35,522 nucleotides of DNA, from NCBI GenBank assembly GCA_025966315.1, contig JAOPUZ010000019.1, positions 1 to 35,522 on the forward strand, in the 5' to 3' direction. The number at the start of each line of letters is the position of its first letter. Position 1 is the stretch's first letter. The position numbers and the translations under genes were made by a program. Under the pieces are notes generated by a model. The model made no database searches and had not been told where the DNA came from. It saw nothing but the letters and a program-made list of their open reading frames with translations. Below are positions 8,156-17,400 of the stretch, piece by piece. The DNA comes from Frankiales bacterium. Its GTDB lineage: Bacteria; Actinomycetota; Actinomycetes; Mycobacteriales; Jatrophihabitantaceae.

Positions 8156-8710
8156 TTAGTAGGCGGTGGTCTGCTGACACATGCTCGGATTTGTGCCCAC
8201 GGCGTCGCACAATGTGCTAACCGCAGCGGGGCTGAAATCGGCTGTGTGGTCATCGACCATCAAACCGTACGTCGTGCCTCCGCCGGCAGGGTCACACGCG
8301 CCAGGATTCGGCGTTTGGTAGGTCGGGGAAGCGTATCGCCACGTGTACGTGTTGCAGTAGCTGCGCCCTATGGCCCGCGTGTTGTTCGACTCGATCCAAG
8401 CGGTCTGACAGTGCGAGCTGTAGCGCATGTAAAACAGCATGTACGGATCACCAGGCGGGGAGAACGGTCCATTGACGCGCGAGCTATCTGAAGCGCACGA
8501 GCTGCCGCCATACACGTACGTCGCGGCCTTGCCGTTGCAGGTACTTCCGCACGCAGCGATCAACGGCCCGGGTGGCGGGGCCTTTGTCGTGGCAGTCATA
8601 ACAGAGTTGACTGACGGTGTCGCGCCGGCGGTCCCCGTTTGGCCAAGGATCGACACGAGCAACGCGATGGCGGCAAACGATATTGCCAATACTTGCTTCC
8701 GTACAGGCAT
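8156..8710 (-). CDS. Secreted cysteine-rich protein, DUF2690-like
   Basis: The signal peptide (MPVRKQVLAISFAAIALLVS, cleavage near TAGA-TP) is followed by a domain of about 145 residues. CGSTCNGKAATY, then ASDSSRV, then LFYMRYSSHCQTAWIES, matches the outline of DUF2690 domains (C-GK, then RYS-C-AW). The mature protein holds eight cysteines, so disulfides are likely. It is convergent with the lipoprotein gene, with 34 bases between stops. The role is unknown; this type of small exported actinobacterial protein often sits in accessory regions. Confidence 0.72.
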   Translation of the reverse strand: MPVRKQVLAISFAAIALLVSILGQTGTAGATPSVNSVMTATTKAPPPGPLIAACGSTCNGKAATYVYGGSSCASDSSRVNGPFSPPGDPYMLFYMRYSSHCQTAWIESNNTRAIGRSYCNTYTWRYASPTYQTPNPGACDPAGGGTTYGLMVDDHTADFSPAAVSTLCDAVGTNPSMCQQTTAY

Positions 8711-9098
8711 ACATGAACTCCCATGCTCGACGAATCGGACTAATATGTCGGCAAGGTATCAAGCACTTGTACGTTTCAAAAGGGTCTAACGCGCCTTCTC
8801 GCATCGCTGGTGCACTGCGCGTATCGGGCGAAGTGCTCTAACTGGCGCCCCGGCGGATTCTTGACCCACCGGCGAGCGCGTGCGTGTCCTGGCGTGGCCG
8901 GCTCAGTAACCAGGTGCGGGTGGACGTTGGTATGAGCTGAAGGTAACCCAGGTGGCTCCGGCGCTCTTGGCGCATTTTCGGCGATGGTCGGGCTGTAACC
9001 GAGTGCTTGTGCGGCGATGGCGACTGGCCTGGCTTTCTCTAGGAGCAGGCTGCGCAGGACTTACACTGACATAATATATCTTATCGGATGCGTCATAG
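8711..9098. other. Non-coding region before the RES toxin-antitoxin operon
   Basis: There is no supported gene. An AT-rich patch at 9069-9084 (CATAATATATCTTAT) stands out and holds a plausible -10 box, CATAAT at 9069-9074, for the plus-strand operon. The expected start of transcription is near 9081, just upstream of the operator repeats. Confidence 0.4.
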
Positions 9099-9129
9099 GT
9101 TGACACGTTGACGAAGTTGACATGTTGAC
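9099..9129 (+). promoter_or_regulatory. Four GTTGAC repeats, likely autoregulatory operator
   Basis: GTTGAC occurs at 9099, 9107, 9116 and 9124, with spacings of 8, 9 and 8. This equals two tandem copies of a 17-bp unit. The array sits between the presumed promoter and the antitoxin start, where toxin-antitoxin complexes usually bind. The last copy overlaps the first codons if ATG 9122 is used. Confidence 0.6.
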
Positions 9130-9682
9130 GCACACTTGGGTGGTGACTATCGCATCTGATTCCGGCGCCGTACGCGAAGCTCTTGAGCGCGGGTTTCACC
9201 GCCGCTTGGCAGACATCCCTGCTCACTTGCTGAGTTCACTGTGGCCGGAGCAGGCCGAGCAGTTGGGAGCCCGGGCCGCGGTGGCGGCGGTGGCGCCGCG
9301 AATGTGGGCCAACGCAGCCGGCGATCGGTTGGCAACGGCTGACTTGGTGCAGGCATTGGGGGTCAGCCGTCAGGCGTTGGCCAAGCGGGTTGCGAACGGG
9401 ACGCTGCTCGGGTTGCCGGGGCGCGGCACGACTCTGTATCCCACGTGGCAGTTCGAGGTGACTGCGGATTCGGTGCGGGTGCGCCGGCCGGTGGCGGAGG
9501 CATTTGCAGCGTGGGTGGAGGAAGCTGGCGCGTTGGAGCCCTACGCGGTAATTGCGTGGGCCCAGACCCGGCAGCCCGAGCTGGATGATCTGACACCGTT
9601 GCAATACTTGGACAAAGCCGTCGCTGACGATGACAGCGTCACCATCAGCGCCCGGGTCACCGCCGCCAGGCTCGCGCAGTGA
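9122..9682 (+). CDS. Antitoxin of RES-type toxin-antitoxin pair
   Basis: The 186-residue partner gene of the RES toxin contains a central helix-turn-helix (ATADLVQALGVSRQALAKRV, about residues 72-91) followed by a strand-like GTTLYPTWQF. The last part, with PLQYLDKAVADDDSVTISAR, resembles the Xre/MbcA-type antitoxin tail that docks into the toxin active site. The stop overlaps the toxin start as GTGA. Expression is probably repressed through the GTTGAC repeats. GTG 9143 is an alternative start that would free the operator from the coding region; ribosome-binding sites are weak for both. Confidence 0.75.
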   Translation: MLTHTWVVTIASDSGAVREALERGFHRRLADIPAHLLSSLWPEQAEQLGARAAVAAVAPRMWANAAGDRLATADLVQALGVSRQALAKRVANGTLLGLPGRGTTLYPTWQFEVTADSVRVRRPVAEAFAAWVEEAGALEPYAVIAWAQTRQPELDDLTPLQYLDKAVADDDSVTISARVTAARLAQ

Positions 9683-10320
9683 CCGGCGAGCCCGGTGGTG
9701 AACCGGTCTTCGTCCAGAAACGGTATTACCCCGCACCGGGCGAGGCAGACGACGTCACACGGATACCCACGCGCGAGATAGTGGCCGGGACGGTGCTGTA
9801 CCGAGTCCATAAGGCAGATAACGACGCGCTGTACTTCGCTCGTGGCAGCGCTGGCCGGTTCAACCCGCTGGCGGCAAGCCGGGAAGAGTTCGGCACCTGC
9901 TACCTCGCAACCGAACGGCTGACCGCTTTCGTCGAGGTGTTCGGGCGGACGAACCCAATCAGTGAACGTCTCGTGTCCGAACGCGTGTTAAGCGAGGTTT
10001 CGCTTAGCCGGCCACTGACGGTGGCTGACTTGACCGACCGCGCCCTGCTAGGCCGGCTGGGGCCAATGCCGGAGATTTCCGTCGGGCCGGACTACCGCGG
10101 ACCAGCTTCGCTGGCTGCGCAGCTCGTCGCTCAGGGACTCGACGGCATCCGTTATTTTGCCCGCCACGACCCATCCTTCAAACTTGTCTCGATCGCGATG
10201 TTCTCCGCCAGCGCTGATGCGCTGCAAGTGGCGAAAACAACGCCCATTCCTGACGACCTGATCATCGAAGCAGAGCGGGAATTCGAGCTGTTCGTCCTCC
10301 CCGAGGCCACACTGGACTAA
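9679..10320 (+). CDS. RES domain toxin (NAD-consuming family)
   Basis: RES toxins such as MbcT and ParT attack NAD or transfer ADP-ribose. Hallmarks visible are VLYRVHKADN with R42, GRFNP (60-64), FGTCYLATERLTAFVEVF with the acidic residue after AF, and LTVADLTDRALL. At 213 residues the protein is full length and the domain appears complete. It starts with GTG overlapping the antitoxin stop, so toxin synthesis is coupled to antitoxin translation. The pair adds to the defence and addiction content of the region. Confidence 0.85.
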   Translation: MTGEPGGEPVFVQKRYYPAPGEADDVTRIPTREIVAGTVLYRVHKADNDALYFARGSAGRFNPLAASREEFGTCYLATERLTAFVEVFGRTNPISERLVSERVLSEVSLSRPLTVADLTDRALLGRLGPMPEISVGPDYRGPASLAAQLVAQGLDGIRYFARHDPSFKLVSIAMFSASADALQVAKTTPIPDDLIIEAEREFELFVLPEATLD

Positions 10321-10389
10321 CCGCAGCGTCCGGACGGGTATGCGCATCACGATGAAATGCCCAGGCTCCGACCGGCGCAGTTTGCTCGG

Positions 10390-10725
10390 TCACGGCTGGG
10401 CGGACTGATATCGGTTCAGGTGGTCAACAAGACCGTCGACAACTTGCTGAGCCGTCCAATCTGCTGGGCCGAGCGGATCCGCTTCGATCTCGCCGGTGCC
10501 GTCGAACACGCTCCAACCCGTCGAGTCATCGAAGAACACTGACAGTTCAGCTGGATACAAGCTGAGCAGAAACACCGATATGCCGTTGCACAACAGCTCC
10601 GCCCGCGCGTCGTCGCTGGCTTCAGATCCGCTGCTCTTTCCAAGACGCGCAAGCTCGGACACGTACCCATCGAGCGATTCGACGGCCCAGGCCATCTCTT
10701 CCTTCGTATCTTCCGCAAAATCCAT
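10390..10725 (-). CDS. Small acidic hypothetical protein
   Basis: I do not recognise the family. The roughly 111-residue acidic protein starts MDFAEDTKEEMAWAVESLD, has a central hydrophobic run (CNGISVFLLSLYPAELSVFF) and continues TGWSVFDGTGEIEADPLGPA. ATG 10725 is chosen because GGAGG lies six bases before it; the frame stays open to 10767. It is convergent with the RES toxin gene. The fold may be an immunity-like or SMI1-like alpha/beta protein, but this is a guess. Confidence 0.65.
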   Translation of the reverse strand: MDFAEDTKEEMAWAVESLDGYVSELARLGKSSGSEASDDARAELLCNGISVFLLSLYPAELSVFFDDSTGWSVFDGTGEIEADPLGPADWTAQQVVDGLVDHLNRYQSAQP

Positions 10726-11288
10726 GGTCATCCTCCGTATCCGCTGAGCCCATTTGCAGCTCCACAATCAGATCACTTGGGTCCGACAAGACGGCTGCGA
10801 CGTGACTCGGTGGCGGGCGAGCACGCTGATCTCAACAAGTCGTTACGCGGACGCCACGCCGTCGTGAGCGCTGGCCAACCCTGACGGTTGGCGGTGTTCC
10901 GGGGTCGCGCCGCGCTGGCCGACAGCGAGCGGTGGAGTGACCAGGCCACTCCTGCACTCGCCGATGCACTGGGCGTGCTCGGTGGTGGGCTCCACAGCTG
11001 AGTCCGCGACCTGGTACTGCAGCGGCGGCACCGGCACTTTCCGGGCTCTGGTGGATTGCCAGAGTAATTGGGTCCGGATCGAGCAGTGGGGCAATTGGGT
11101 GACCGACGGGGCCGGCGCTACGTCGACTGCTACCTGCCCAGTGAATTCCGGCTAGACCAAGGTCTACACCGCGGTGGAAACGCGCGGCTGACCGAGGTCG
11201 CGACGGTGACGTCGCCACGATGACTTTTGTTGCACGTGGCGGTGCCGGGTTCCTTTGCGATAGGCCCGCGTGGCAGCTAGGTGAATCG
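10726..11288. other. Low-content region with a possible gene remnant
   Basis: There is no complete gene. A plus-strand reading frame at 10937-11155 ends in a protein-like stretch (ATWYCSGGTGTFRALVDC, then WVTDGAGATSTATCPVNSG) that resembles the tail of an exported cysteine-containing protein. It lacks a credible start, signal peptide or ribosome-binding site. It may be a remnant. Confidence 0.3.
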
Positions 11289-12062
11289 ATGCAGAGCTCG
11301 TCGCTCGAGCCGATCACGTGGGGTGGCTTCGCAGTCGAGATAGCCGACCTGTTGGCAGGATCAGATCCGCAGCTGATCGGGGTGTTGGACGATAGGAACC
11401 GTATGCGACTTACTCGGAGCGACCGCATCGTTGGGCTACCCGCTGAGCAAGCACGCACATTGCTGCGCCAGCTCTACGCCCCTACCCCGCAAGGGTTTAT
11501 CGACAAGTGGGCCGACACGGCGGACGACCAGGACGATGACCGCAGTCTCGCTCAGAAACTCGCAGCGGATGGATGGCTGATGGCCCATCACGTCGATGAG
11601 GACGGCGAAACATGGTGGCAGACCACCGTGCGGGGCAACGCTCTCGCCCAGGCCAGCTTCGGGCGACCAGTCAGCCGTGCCACCGCGCAGCGACACCTCG
11701 AGGCGGTCATCGCGCGAGCGAAAAGTTTCAACGCCGACCCCGCGTACTTGGTCGACATCGTTGAACTGGTGGTGTTCGGCAGCTATCTCGACGTCGACGC
11801 TGCGACTCTCGGCGACCTGGATCTGGCCGTCTCGTTCCGCAGCCGGATCCCGAGTGACACCGATCCGGAGGAACAGACCCGGATCCAGCTTGACTACGCC
11901 CGCGCCAGCGGCCGGACCTTCAACACCTTCATCGATCAGCTGTTCTGGCCGGAGCAACAGGCACTGCTCGTCTTGCGTAACCGCTCCGCGGTTATCAGCA
12001 TCACCACTGAAGACATCGTCACTCTCACCGATCGGCGACAGACCGTCTACCGCGTCGACTAG
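11289..12062 (+). CDS. Winged-helix plus MNT-type nucleotidyltransferase protein
   Basis: The N-terminal part (about 1-60) looks like a DNA-binding wing, and residues 85-125 (SLAQKLAADGWLMAHHV, then TVRGNALAQASFG) like a second small helical unit. The C-terminal part is a minimal nucleotidyltransferase: ELVVFGSYLDVDAATLGDLD with G164-S165 and metal ligands D176 and D178, followed by LAVSF. ATG 11289 is chosen because AGGTG precedes it and the upstream extension is not protein-like. MNT domains occur in MNT-HEPN toxin-antitoxin pairs that AMPylate their partner; no HEPN gene is seen beside it. Confidence 0.75.
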   Translation: MQSSSLEPITWGGFAVEIADLLAGSDPQLIGVLDDRNRMRLTRSDRIVGLPAEQARTLLRQLYAPTPQGFIDKWADTADDQDDDRSLAQKLAADGWLMAHHVDEDGETWWQTTVRGNALAQASFGRPVSRATAQRHLEAVIARAKSFNADPAYLVDIVELVVFGSYLDVDAATLGDLDLAVSFRSRIPSDTDPEEQTRIQLDYARASGRTFNTFIDQLFWPEQQALLVLRNRSAVISITTEDIVTLTDRRQTVYRVD

Positions 12063-12240
12063 CCCAGCACCGACTCACTCGGGCGCGGTGCCCCGCGATC
12101 AATGATCGACGCGATGGCGGGCCGGAACCCTGCATCGGCGACGAGGTGGTTACGTGTGTATCGGCCTCCCGGCGTGCCCGTTGTTGTGAGTTGCTTCGGG
12201 CTGCGGAGCATTTCTTGGGTGCAACCAGCCCCCGGCGGCC

Positions 12241-12728
12241 GATCGTCCACTCGCCCGCCGGACCGAAGCGGAGCGCATCGTCCGCGACGCCGCGGACACC
12301 ATCACCGCCGAAGCGGGCACCAACCCCGACGCCGCGGCCGTCGCCGCCTGGGCCCGTCGGACACGCTCAACGCGGCAGCTTCACCGAGATATGCGGGCTT
12401 GCCCCGTCCCGAGTGCTCGGCAGTCGGCCTGGAAGGCGAGGCCGGCGGCCCGCTGACCGACGCCGCCCGCTCCTTCGACCGGGCCGGGCGTGACATCAAC
12501 CGGCGCATCCCGACCCGCACCGACACCGGGACCGCGCTCCGCTCAGCCGGGCGCATGATCGCGCTTCTGGCCCCCGGCACCGACCATCCCGGCGCACGCG
12601 TTGCGGCCGTCACCGTGGCGCTGGCCGCACTCACGGCCGCAGTCGCAGACCTACGTCAGTCGCGGAACCGGCTGCACCAGGCCGAAGCCGCATGCGCCTC
12701 CGCCAACCAGCTACGCAGCGTCGCAGCC
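12241..12728 (+). pseudogene. Decayed relaxase/mobilisation-like gene remnant
   Basis: Coding-like sequence persists in two frames. 12241-12456 reads DRPLARRTEAERIVRDAADT and ITAEAGTNPDAAAVAAWARR, then ends at a stop. From about 12435 another frame reads GPLTDAARSFDRAGRDINRR and then GRMIALLAPGTDHPGARVAA, ending in an Ala-rich coiled-coil-like run to about 12728. The text resembles the helical tail of actinobacterial relaxase/mobilisation nuclease proteins. No start, catalytic histidines or tyrosine remain. The relaxase assignment is inference from pattern only. Confidence 0.45.
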
Positions 12729-12854
12729 GTCCCGTTGCCGGCGGAAGAGGTTCTTCGCGGCCGCGCAACGCGGCCGACCTGGCTGCCATGTCGTTCACGC
12801 GCAAGCCAGGCAAGGTCCGGCCGTATACGGCCGCGCCTGACGCACCGAGGAAGG

Positions 12855-13367
12855 TCACGAACGTCGCTGACCCCCAGAAAAGACGTGACCCCGGCCAAGG
12901 CCAGGGTCGTGCGCCTTCATGATCGGGACGTACCGGTTGGTCGTCCGATGGAACGCCGAGCCGCTGACGGTTGGCTCGCGTACTAGTAGGGCGTCTGAGA
13001 AAGAGCCAGAGTCCTGGATCCAGTGCCTCGCTCGGCAGCGGCCGCAGCAACGGCTGGTGCCCTTCATGAGGACGAATTCATTTCCGCTATGCCATGGCCG
13101 AGTATTTCGCATAATGGTTACTACAAGCGTGTGCCCTACCCAACAGATGTCAAATAGGACCCATAGTCCCAGAAAGTATAAAACACCGGCCGGCGTAACG
13201 AAAACAATAAGAGAGCTATCTCTGAGGCCTCGCTCACGGAGACGTCGATAGGTGAGCATCGTCGCAGCGACGATGCTCCCCAGCCCGACCAGGACCAGAA
13301 CCAGATAGAGGATCAAACCCAGGACGGAACCCAATGTCGATCCTGCAACTATCGAGTCGGCGTTCAT
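12855..13367 (-). CDS. Two-span membrane protein, candidate immunity protein
   Basis: Two hydrophobic helices are seen at about 8-38 (STLGSVLGLILYLVLVLVGL) and 53-87 (SLIVFVTPAGVLYFLGLWVL), then a basic cytosolic tail with CCGRC. The region is AT-richer than its surroundings. The start overlaps, as ATGA at 13367-13364, the stop of an RHS-tail-like fragment, the arrangement of a toxin tip followed by its immunity gene. The last about 30 residues may be non-native read-through. I do not recognise a family. Confidence 0.5.
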   Translation of the reverse strand: MNADSIVAGSTLGSVLGLILYLVLVLVGLGSIVAATMLTYRRLRERGLRDSSLIVFVTPAGVLYFLGLWVLFDICWVGHTLVVTIMRNTRPWHSGNEFVLMKGTSRCCGRCRARHWIQDSGSFSDALLVREPTVSGSAFHRTTNRYVPIMKAHDPGLGRGHVFSGGQRRS

Positions 13368-13537
13368 GCTGAAGTGCAGCGTGACGACATCCCGGGCGTC
13401 ACCTCGAAGTCGACCTGCACATTCCCGCAGCGGCCCTTGTACAGGCCAGGAAGGTTGATCTGTGGGCCGTTGAGAAATCCAGGAAGGAAACTGTGGAGAG
13501 GGTTGACATACCCGACGTGTCCCGCATCGTAGATTGA
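13364..13537 (-). pseudogene. Third RHS-type C-terminal tip fragment
   Basis: A 57-residue open stretch before the membrane-protein gene reads like real protein: SIYDAGHVGYVNPLHSFLPG, then NGPQINLPGLYKGRCGNVQV, ending SSRCTSA. It has no start codon of its own. A preceding segment in the neighbouring frame (LANTITAIN) suggests a frameshift. Its TGA overlaps the next ATG. It is unrelated in sequence to the other two tips. Best explanation: the tail of an older displaced toxin module kept together with its downstream gene. Confidence 0.45.
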
Positions 13538-13565
13538 TCGCGGTGATGGTGTTGGCCAGCTGGGT

Positions 13566-13970
13566 CTACAAGCGATATAGCGTCAGCAGGCTGCGTCTTT
13601 GCACAGTCACCTCAAATCCGGCGTTGCGCAAAGCCACAAGCAACTTCTTGCGCCGGTACCTGTCCATACCTATTAACACCTTGCCTTGTTCGGTGTTGAG
13701 AATCAACGCGGTGTCGTACCACGGTGGGAATCGAGATAGATTTATCGTTATCCGCTTGTCTCTGTGAAACAGAGGCGGTTCGTCCTTGAAGACTCCCGTA
13801 AGCGACTTTTCAAGGCGCGCACCGATTAGCCCGGGCCAGATGGTGAGTTCGGCCATGCCAGACCATAGGGACGAAGTACGGGCCGCGAGGCGGTCGAAGT
13901 GCAGAATCGGCTGTATCAGCGGTGGGATTTCGGGGACGCCGCCGACAGAGGGTGGCTTCGGGTCGCTCAT
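13566..13970 (-). CDS. Small basic protein, candidate immunity to the orphan RHS tip
   Basis: The 134-residue protein runs MSDPKPPSVGGVPEIPPLIQ, LTIWPGLIGARLEKSL, RITINLSRFPPWYDTALILN, GKVLIGMDRYRRKKLLVALR. It lacks a signal peptide and membrane helices, so it should be cytosolic. The ATG overlaps the stop of the orphan tip (ATGA at 13970-13967). Position and size fit an immunity gene. No family is recognised, so the role rests on context. Confidence 0.6.
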   Translation of the reverse strand: MSDPKPPSVGGVPEIPPLIQPILHFDRLAARTSSLWSGMAELTIWPGLIGARLEKSLTGVFKDEPPLFHRDKRITINLSRFPPWYDTALILNTEQGKVLIGMDRYRRKKLLVALRNAGFEVTVQRRSLLTLYRL

Positions 13971-14434
13971 CTACCGATCGCCGTCCATGAGCGTCCATAC
14001 GCGACCGAGACGGGCGGGGCAAGAAGGGGGTCGTTGCGAAGTCCGGGCGCCCGTCCACCCTGCGCCTGCCAAATTCCTCGACCGCACGCGTTCGATCCTC
14101 CAGGGTACGACCCGCCGACACTCACCTCGTCTTCGCCCACACCGGCGCTAACGTAAGTGAAACCCCTTGAGAAGTCGGTCAGGCTCTGGGCGTTTGAGAC
14201 CGAGAATCCGGAGCGTCCGGACATGCCAATTCCTCCACCGCCTAGGCCGCCCGTCGCATGCAACCCGGTTTCTCCTGATCGAGTCGCTTGCCAGCAAAGC
14301 GAGGCGGTTGCATCGACACCGATGTCATACTCCACACCGCCACAATAATTAGTCACATTGCTTGCGCACACGAGGAAGCGACGACGCATGTAGGTGGCGG
14401 GCGCGGATGCGAAGGATCCGGTGGCAAAACTCAT
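13967..14434 (-). CDS. Orphan copy of the RHS C-terminal module
   Basis: The stretch repeats the last about 130 residues of the large RHS protein. Shared landmarks are ASLCWQAT / ATLCWQAT, FSVSNAQSLTDFSRGFTYV / VSVSNANNLSDFSQGFTYV, CGRGIWQ / CAGRNIWQ and YGRSWTAIGR / GGRSWTWIGR. The copy has diverged but stays open. It begins at an ATG that overlaps the RHS stop (14434-14431). The frame is open upstream to 14512, but only as an out-of-frame reading of the RHS gene. This is how orphan RHS/CDI tips look: a silent cassette able to replace the active tip by recombination. Whether it is translated alone is unknown. Confidence 0.78.
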   Translation of the reverse strand: MSFATGSFASAPATYMRRRFLVCASNVTNYCGGVEYDIGVDATASLCWQATRSGETGLHATGGLGGGGIGMSGRSGFSVSNAQSLTDFSRGFTYVSAGVGEDEVSVGGSYPGGSNACGRGIWQAQGGRAPGLRNDPLLAPPVSVAYGRSWTAIGR

Positions 14435-17400
14435 CGACCGATCCAGGTCCAAGATCGGCCGCCTGACACGGAAATCGGTCCTGAGGGCCCCAGGTGCGTA
14501 CCAGGTGTCCATCCGAGCTGCGTTTGCCAGATGTTTCTGCCGGCGCAGTTAGTGCCCCAGGAGAATAATCCGCCACCACTCTCGAGCCCCTCACCGGTCC
14601 CCGCGCCGACGTAAGTGAAGCCTTGGGAGAAGTCGGAAAGATTATTTGCATTCGACACCGAAACTCCGACGAAGCCATTCACCGCTATCCCTCCGATGCC
14701 GTACCCAGCGGTCGCCGTGAACCCGTTGTCACCCGATGGAGTTGCTTGCCAGCATAGCGTCGCTGGAACATCGAAACCGACGTTGTAGTCGCCGCCTCCA
14801 CAGAGGCCGAATGATTTTCCTGTTACCTCGCTGGCACCAATGAGGAGTTGCGCTTGAGGTGTGGCAGCTACGGCGATGTTCACGGCGTGGACGACGTGAC
14901 CCCCAACAACGGATGCGTCGTGGTGGAGGCAACCGGCAGACCAACACATCAGTCCAGATGGGTCCGTGCCGTTCGTCGGGCCGAGGTCAGCGTATGCATA
15001 AGGCTGGTTTGTTGTTGCTATGGCCGGGTCGATGGTGAGGAGTTGCGCGGTGATGGAGTCGTAGTAACGCTCGCGGAGGTAAAGCAAGCCGCTTCCGGTG
15101 TCGGTGTATTGGCCGGTGTAGCCGAGGGGTGTGGCGGTGGTGCCGGTGTGGCTGGTTTGGGTGCCGTAGGGGTCGTAGGTGTAGGTGCCGACGACTGTGC
15201 CGGTGTTGTCGGTGAGGAGTCGGGTGGAGCCGAGTTGGTCGTGGTGGAGCCAGGTGATGGTGCCGCTGGTGCTGATTTGTTCGAGGGGTTGTCCGTTGGG
15301 TCCGTAGAGGTAGCTGTTGGTGCCATCGGACAGTAGCTGGGGCAGGCCGTCGGTCTTGTCCCAGGTGAAGTTCGTAGTGCTGGCGCCGGTGGTTTTGCTG
15401 GCTCGGAGTCCGTCGCCGTCGTAGCTGTAGGCGGTGGTGGTTCCGGCGGGGTTGGTGTAGGTGGTGAGTTGGTGGGCGCGGTTGTAGGTGTAGTTCTGGG
15501 TGGTTGCCGGTGTTCCGCCGGTGGTGGCGGGGGTGATTTCGACGGCGGCGAGGTTCCACCGGTCGGCGGTGGGGGCGGTGTCGGCCATCGTGATGGATGT
15601 GCCGGCGGTGGTGACGGCGCTGCTGCGGCGTTGGGACCAGAAGTCGTCGCCGGTGTTGATGCTGGCGTATTCGTGGATCAGTGTTTGTCCGCTGGCCAGG
15701 GTGCGGGTGGTGGAGGAGTCCCAGTCCATTCCGCTGGCGAAGATCATTGAGCCGGCCGCTGTGGTGGTGAGGCTGACGGTGGGTGCGCCGGTGGCGGCGC
15801 TGGCGTGGGCGGACGCACCGACACCGCCGGCGCCTTTGAGTGCGACGACGGTGAGTGCCTGGTGGTAGTTACCGGTGAGGGCTTCGGTGGCGTGCACGGT
15901 CACGTTGGTCAGGGCACTGGTCGCGGTGGCGGTCCAGATCTCGGTGTCGCCGGCTTGGCTGTTGGCTCGGCTGACGAGGGTCCAGGTCAAGCCGGCGCCG
16001 GCTACCGGGTCGGTCTGGCCGCCGGTCGACGGGCCGTCGGCGGAGACGAGAGCGATGAGTGTGTCCGCGGTGGTGGTGCTGAAGCTGTTGGTGGTGACGG
16101 TGGCGGCGGAGGTGTTGCTGTCTTTTGAGGTGGTGACGTCGATCGCCAGGGCGGCGGGTGTTCCTGGGGTGCCGGGAGTGGAGGCTTGGGTCCGGTCGCC
16201 GTTGGCGTCGTAGGTGTAGGTCGTGGCCCCGGCCGGGACGGTGGCGCAGGCCGGCGTGGTGACGGTGGTGGGGCTGGACCAGCAGGGCTGGTCGTCGCTG
16301 TTGTACGCCAGGGTCGAGGCCGACCCGCCGCTGGTGGTGCCGCGGTTGTTGATGTTGTTGGCGGCCGTATAGGCATAACTCGTGGGGGTGGCGCCCGATC
16401 CGGAGGCGGTGAGCTGCTCGAGGCTGTTGTAGCCGTAGGTCTGACTCGGCGCGGTGATGCCGGTCCCGGTGGTGGTGTCGGTGGCGAGCTGGCCGCCCGG
16501 GTCGCGGGTGTAGGCGAACCCGGCCAGCGTGGTTGGCGTGCCGGACACGGTTTTGGTGTCGCTGATCCCGGTGAGCTCGTCGAGATTGTTGTAGGTCGTG
16601 GCGTCGGCTTCCCCTGTGCTGCTGGGCAACGCGGTGCCGACGGGGTTGGAGTTCGCGTCGTAGCTGAACGTGGCCGTGTTGGACAGCCAATCGCTGGTCG
16701 TGGCGAGTCGATTCGCGGCGTCGTAGGTGTTGGTGGCCGTGTGACCGCTGCCAGGGTAGGTGGTCGTGAGTTTGTTGCCGTTCAAATCGTAGGTGTAGCT
16801 GGTAGTGGTGCCATGCCCATCGAGGCTGGACGTGAGCCGGTCCAGGGAGTCGTAAGTCCAAGTGCTCGTGCCGGTGGCATCGGTTTGGCCGGTGCGTCGA
16901 CCGTCGGCGTCGTAGCTGATCGCGGTGACGTCGGGGGTGTTCGTGTCGTGATACTGACGTGCGGTGGGTTCGTTGTCGTTGTCGTAGGCGACGCTGGTGC
17001 AGCCCGCGACCAGAGTGGTGCAGCTGATGCCGGGGTCGGTCTTGAGGGTGACGTTTCCGTTGAGGTCATAGGTATAGGCGGTGGTTTTGCCGAGCGGGGT
17101 CGCAACGCTGGCGAGGTCGTTGCGGTTGTCGTCGGCGTAGGTGGTGGTGTGCCCGGCGGCGTCGGTGCGGGTGTGCAGCAACCCGTCCGCGGTCCACGTT
17201 TGCCCGAGGGTGGTGGTGTCGGCCTGGGTGGTGAGGGTGAGTTCATTGTCGCGGTCGTAGGCGTAGCTGGTGGTGCGTCCGTTGGCGTCAGTGCTCGAGG
17301 TGGTGTTGCCGTTCAGGTCATAGGTGGTACTGACTTGATGCACGGTGGGTGTTGCGGCTGACCATTGGGCGTCGCGGGTGTGCAGCGGCCGTCCGTCGGC

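Noticed and set aside
12102-12986. A single 294-residue plus-strand gene
   Set aside because: Only its middle is protein-like, the first third is coding-like in another frame, and the end is the antisense of a membrane-protein gene. It is better read as a decayed gene.
14349-14678. Separate small minus-strand gene of 109 residues
   Set aside because: It lies in another frame across the RHS tip and the orphan tip join and has no protein-like sequence.
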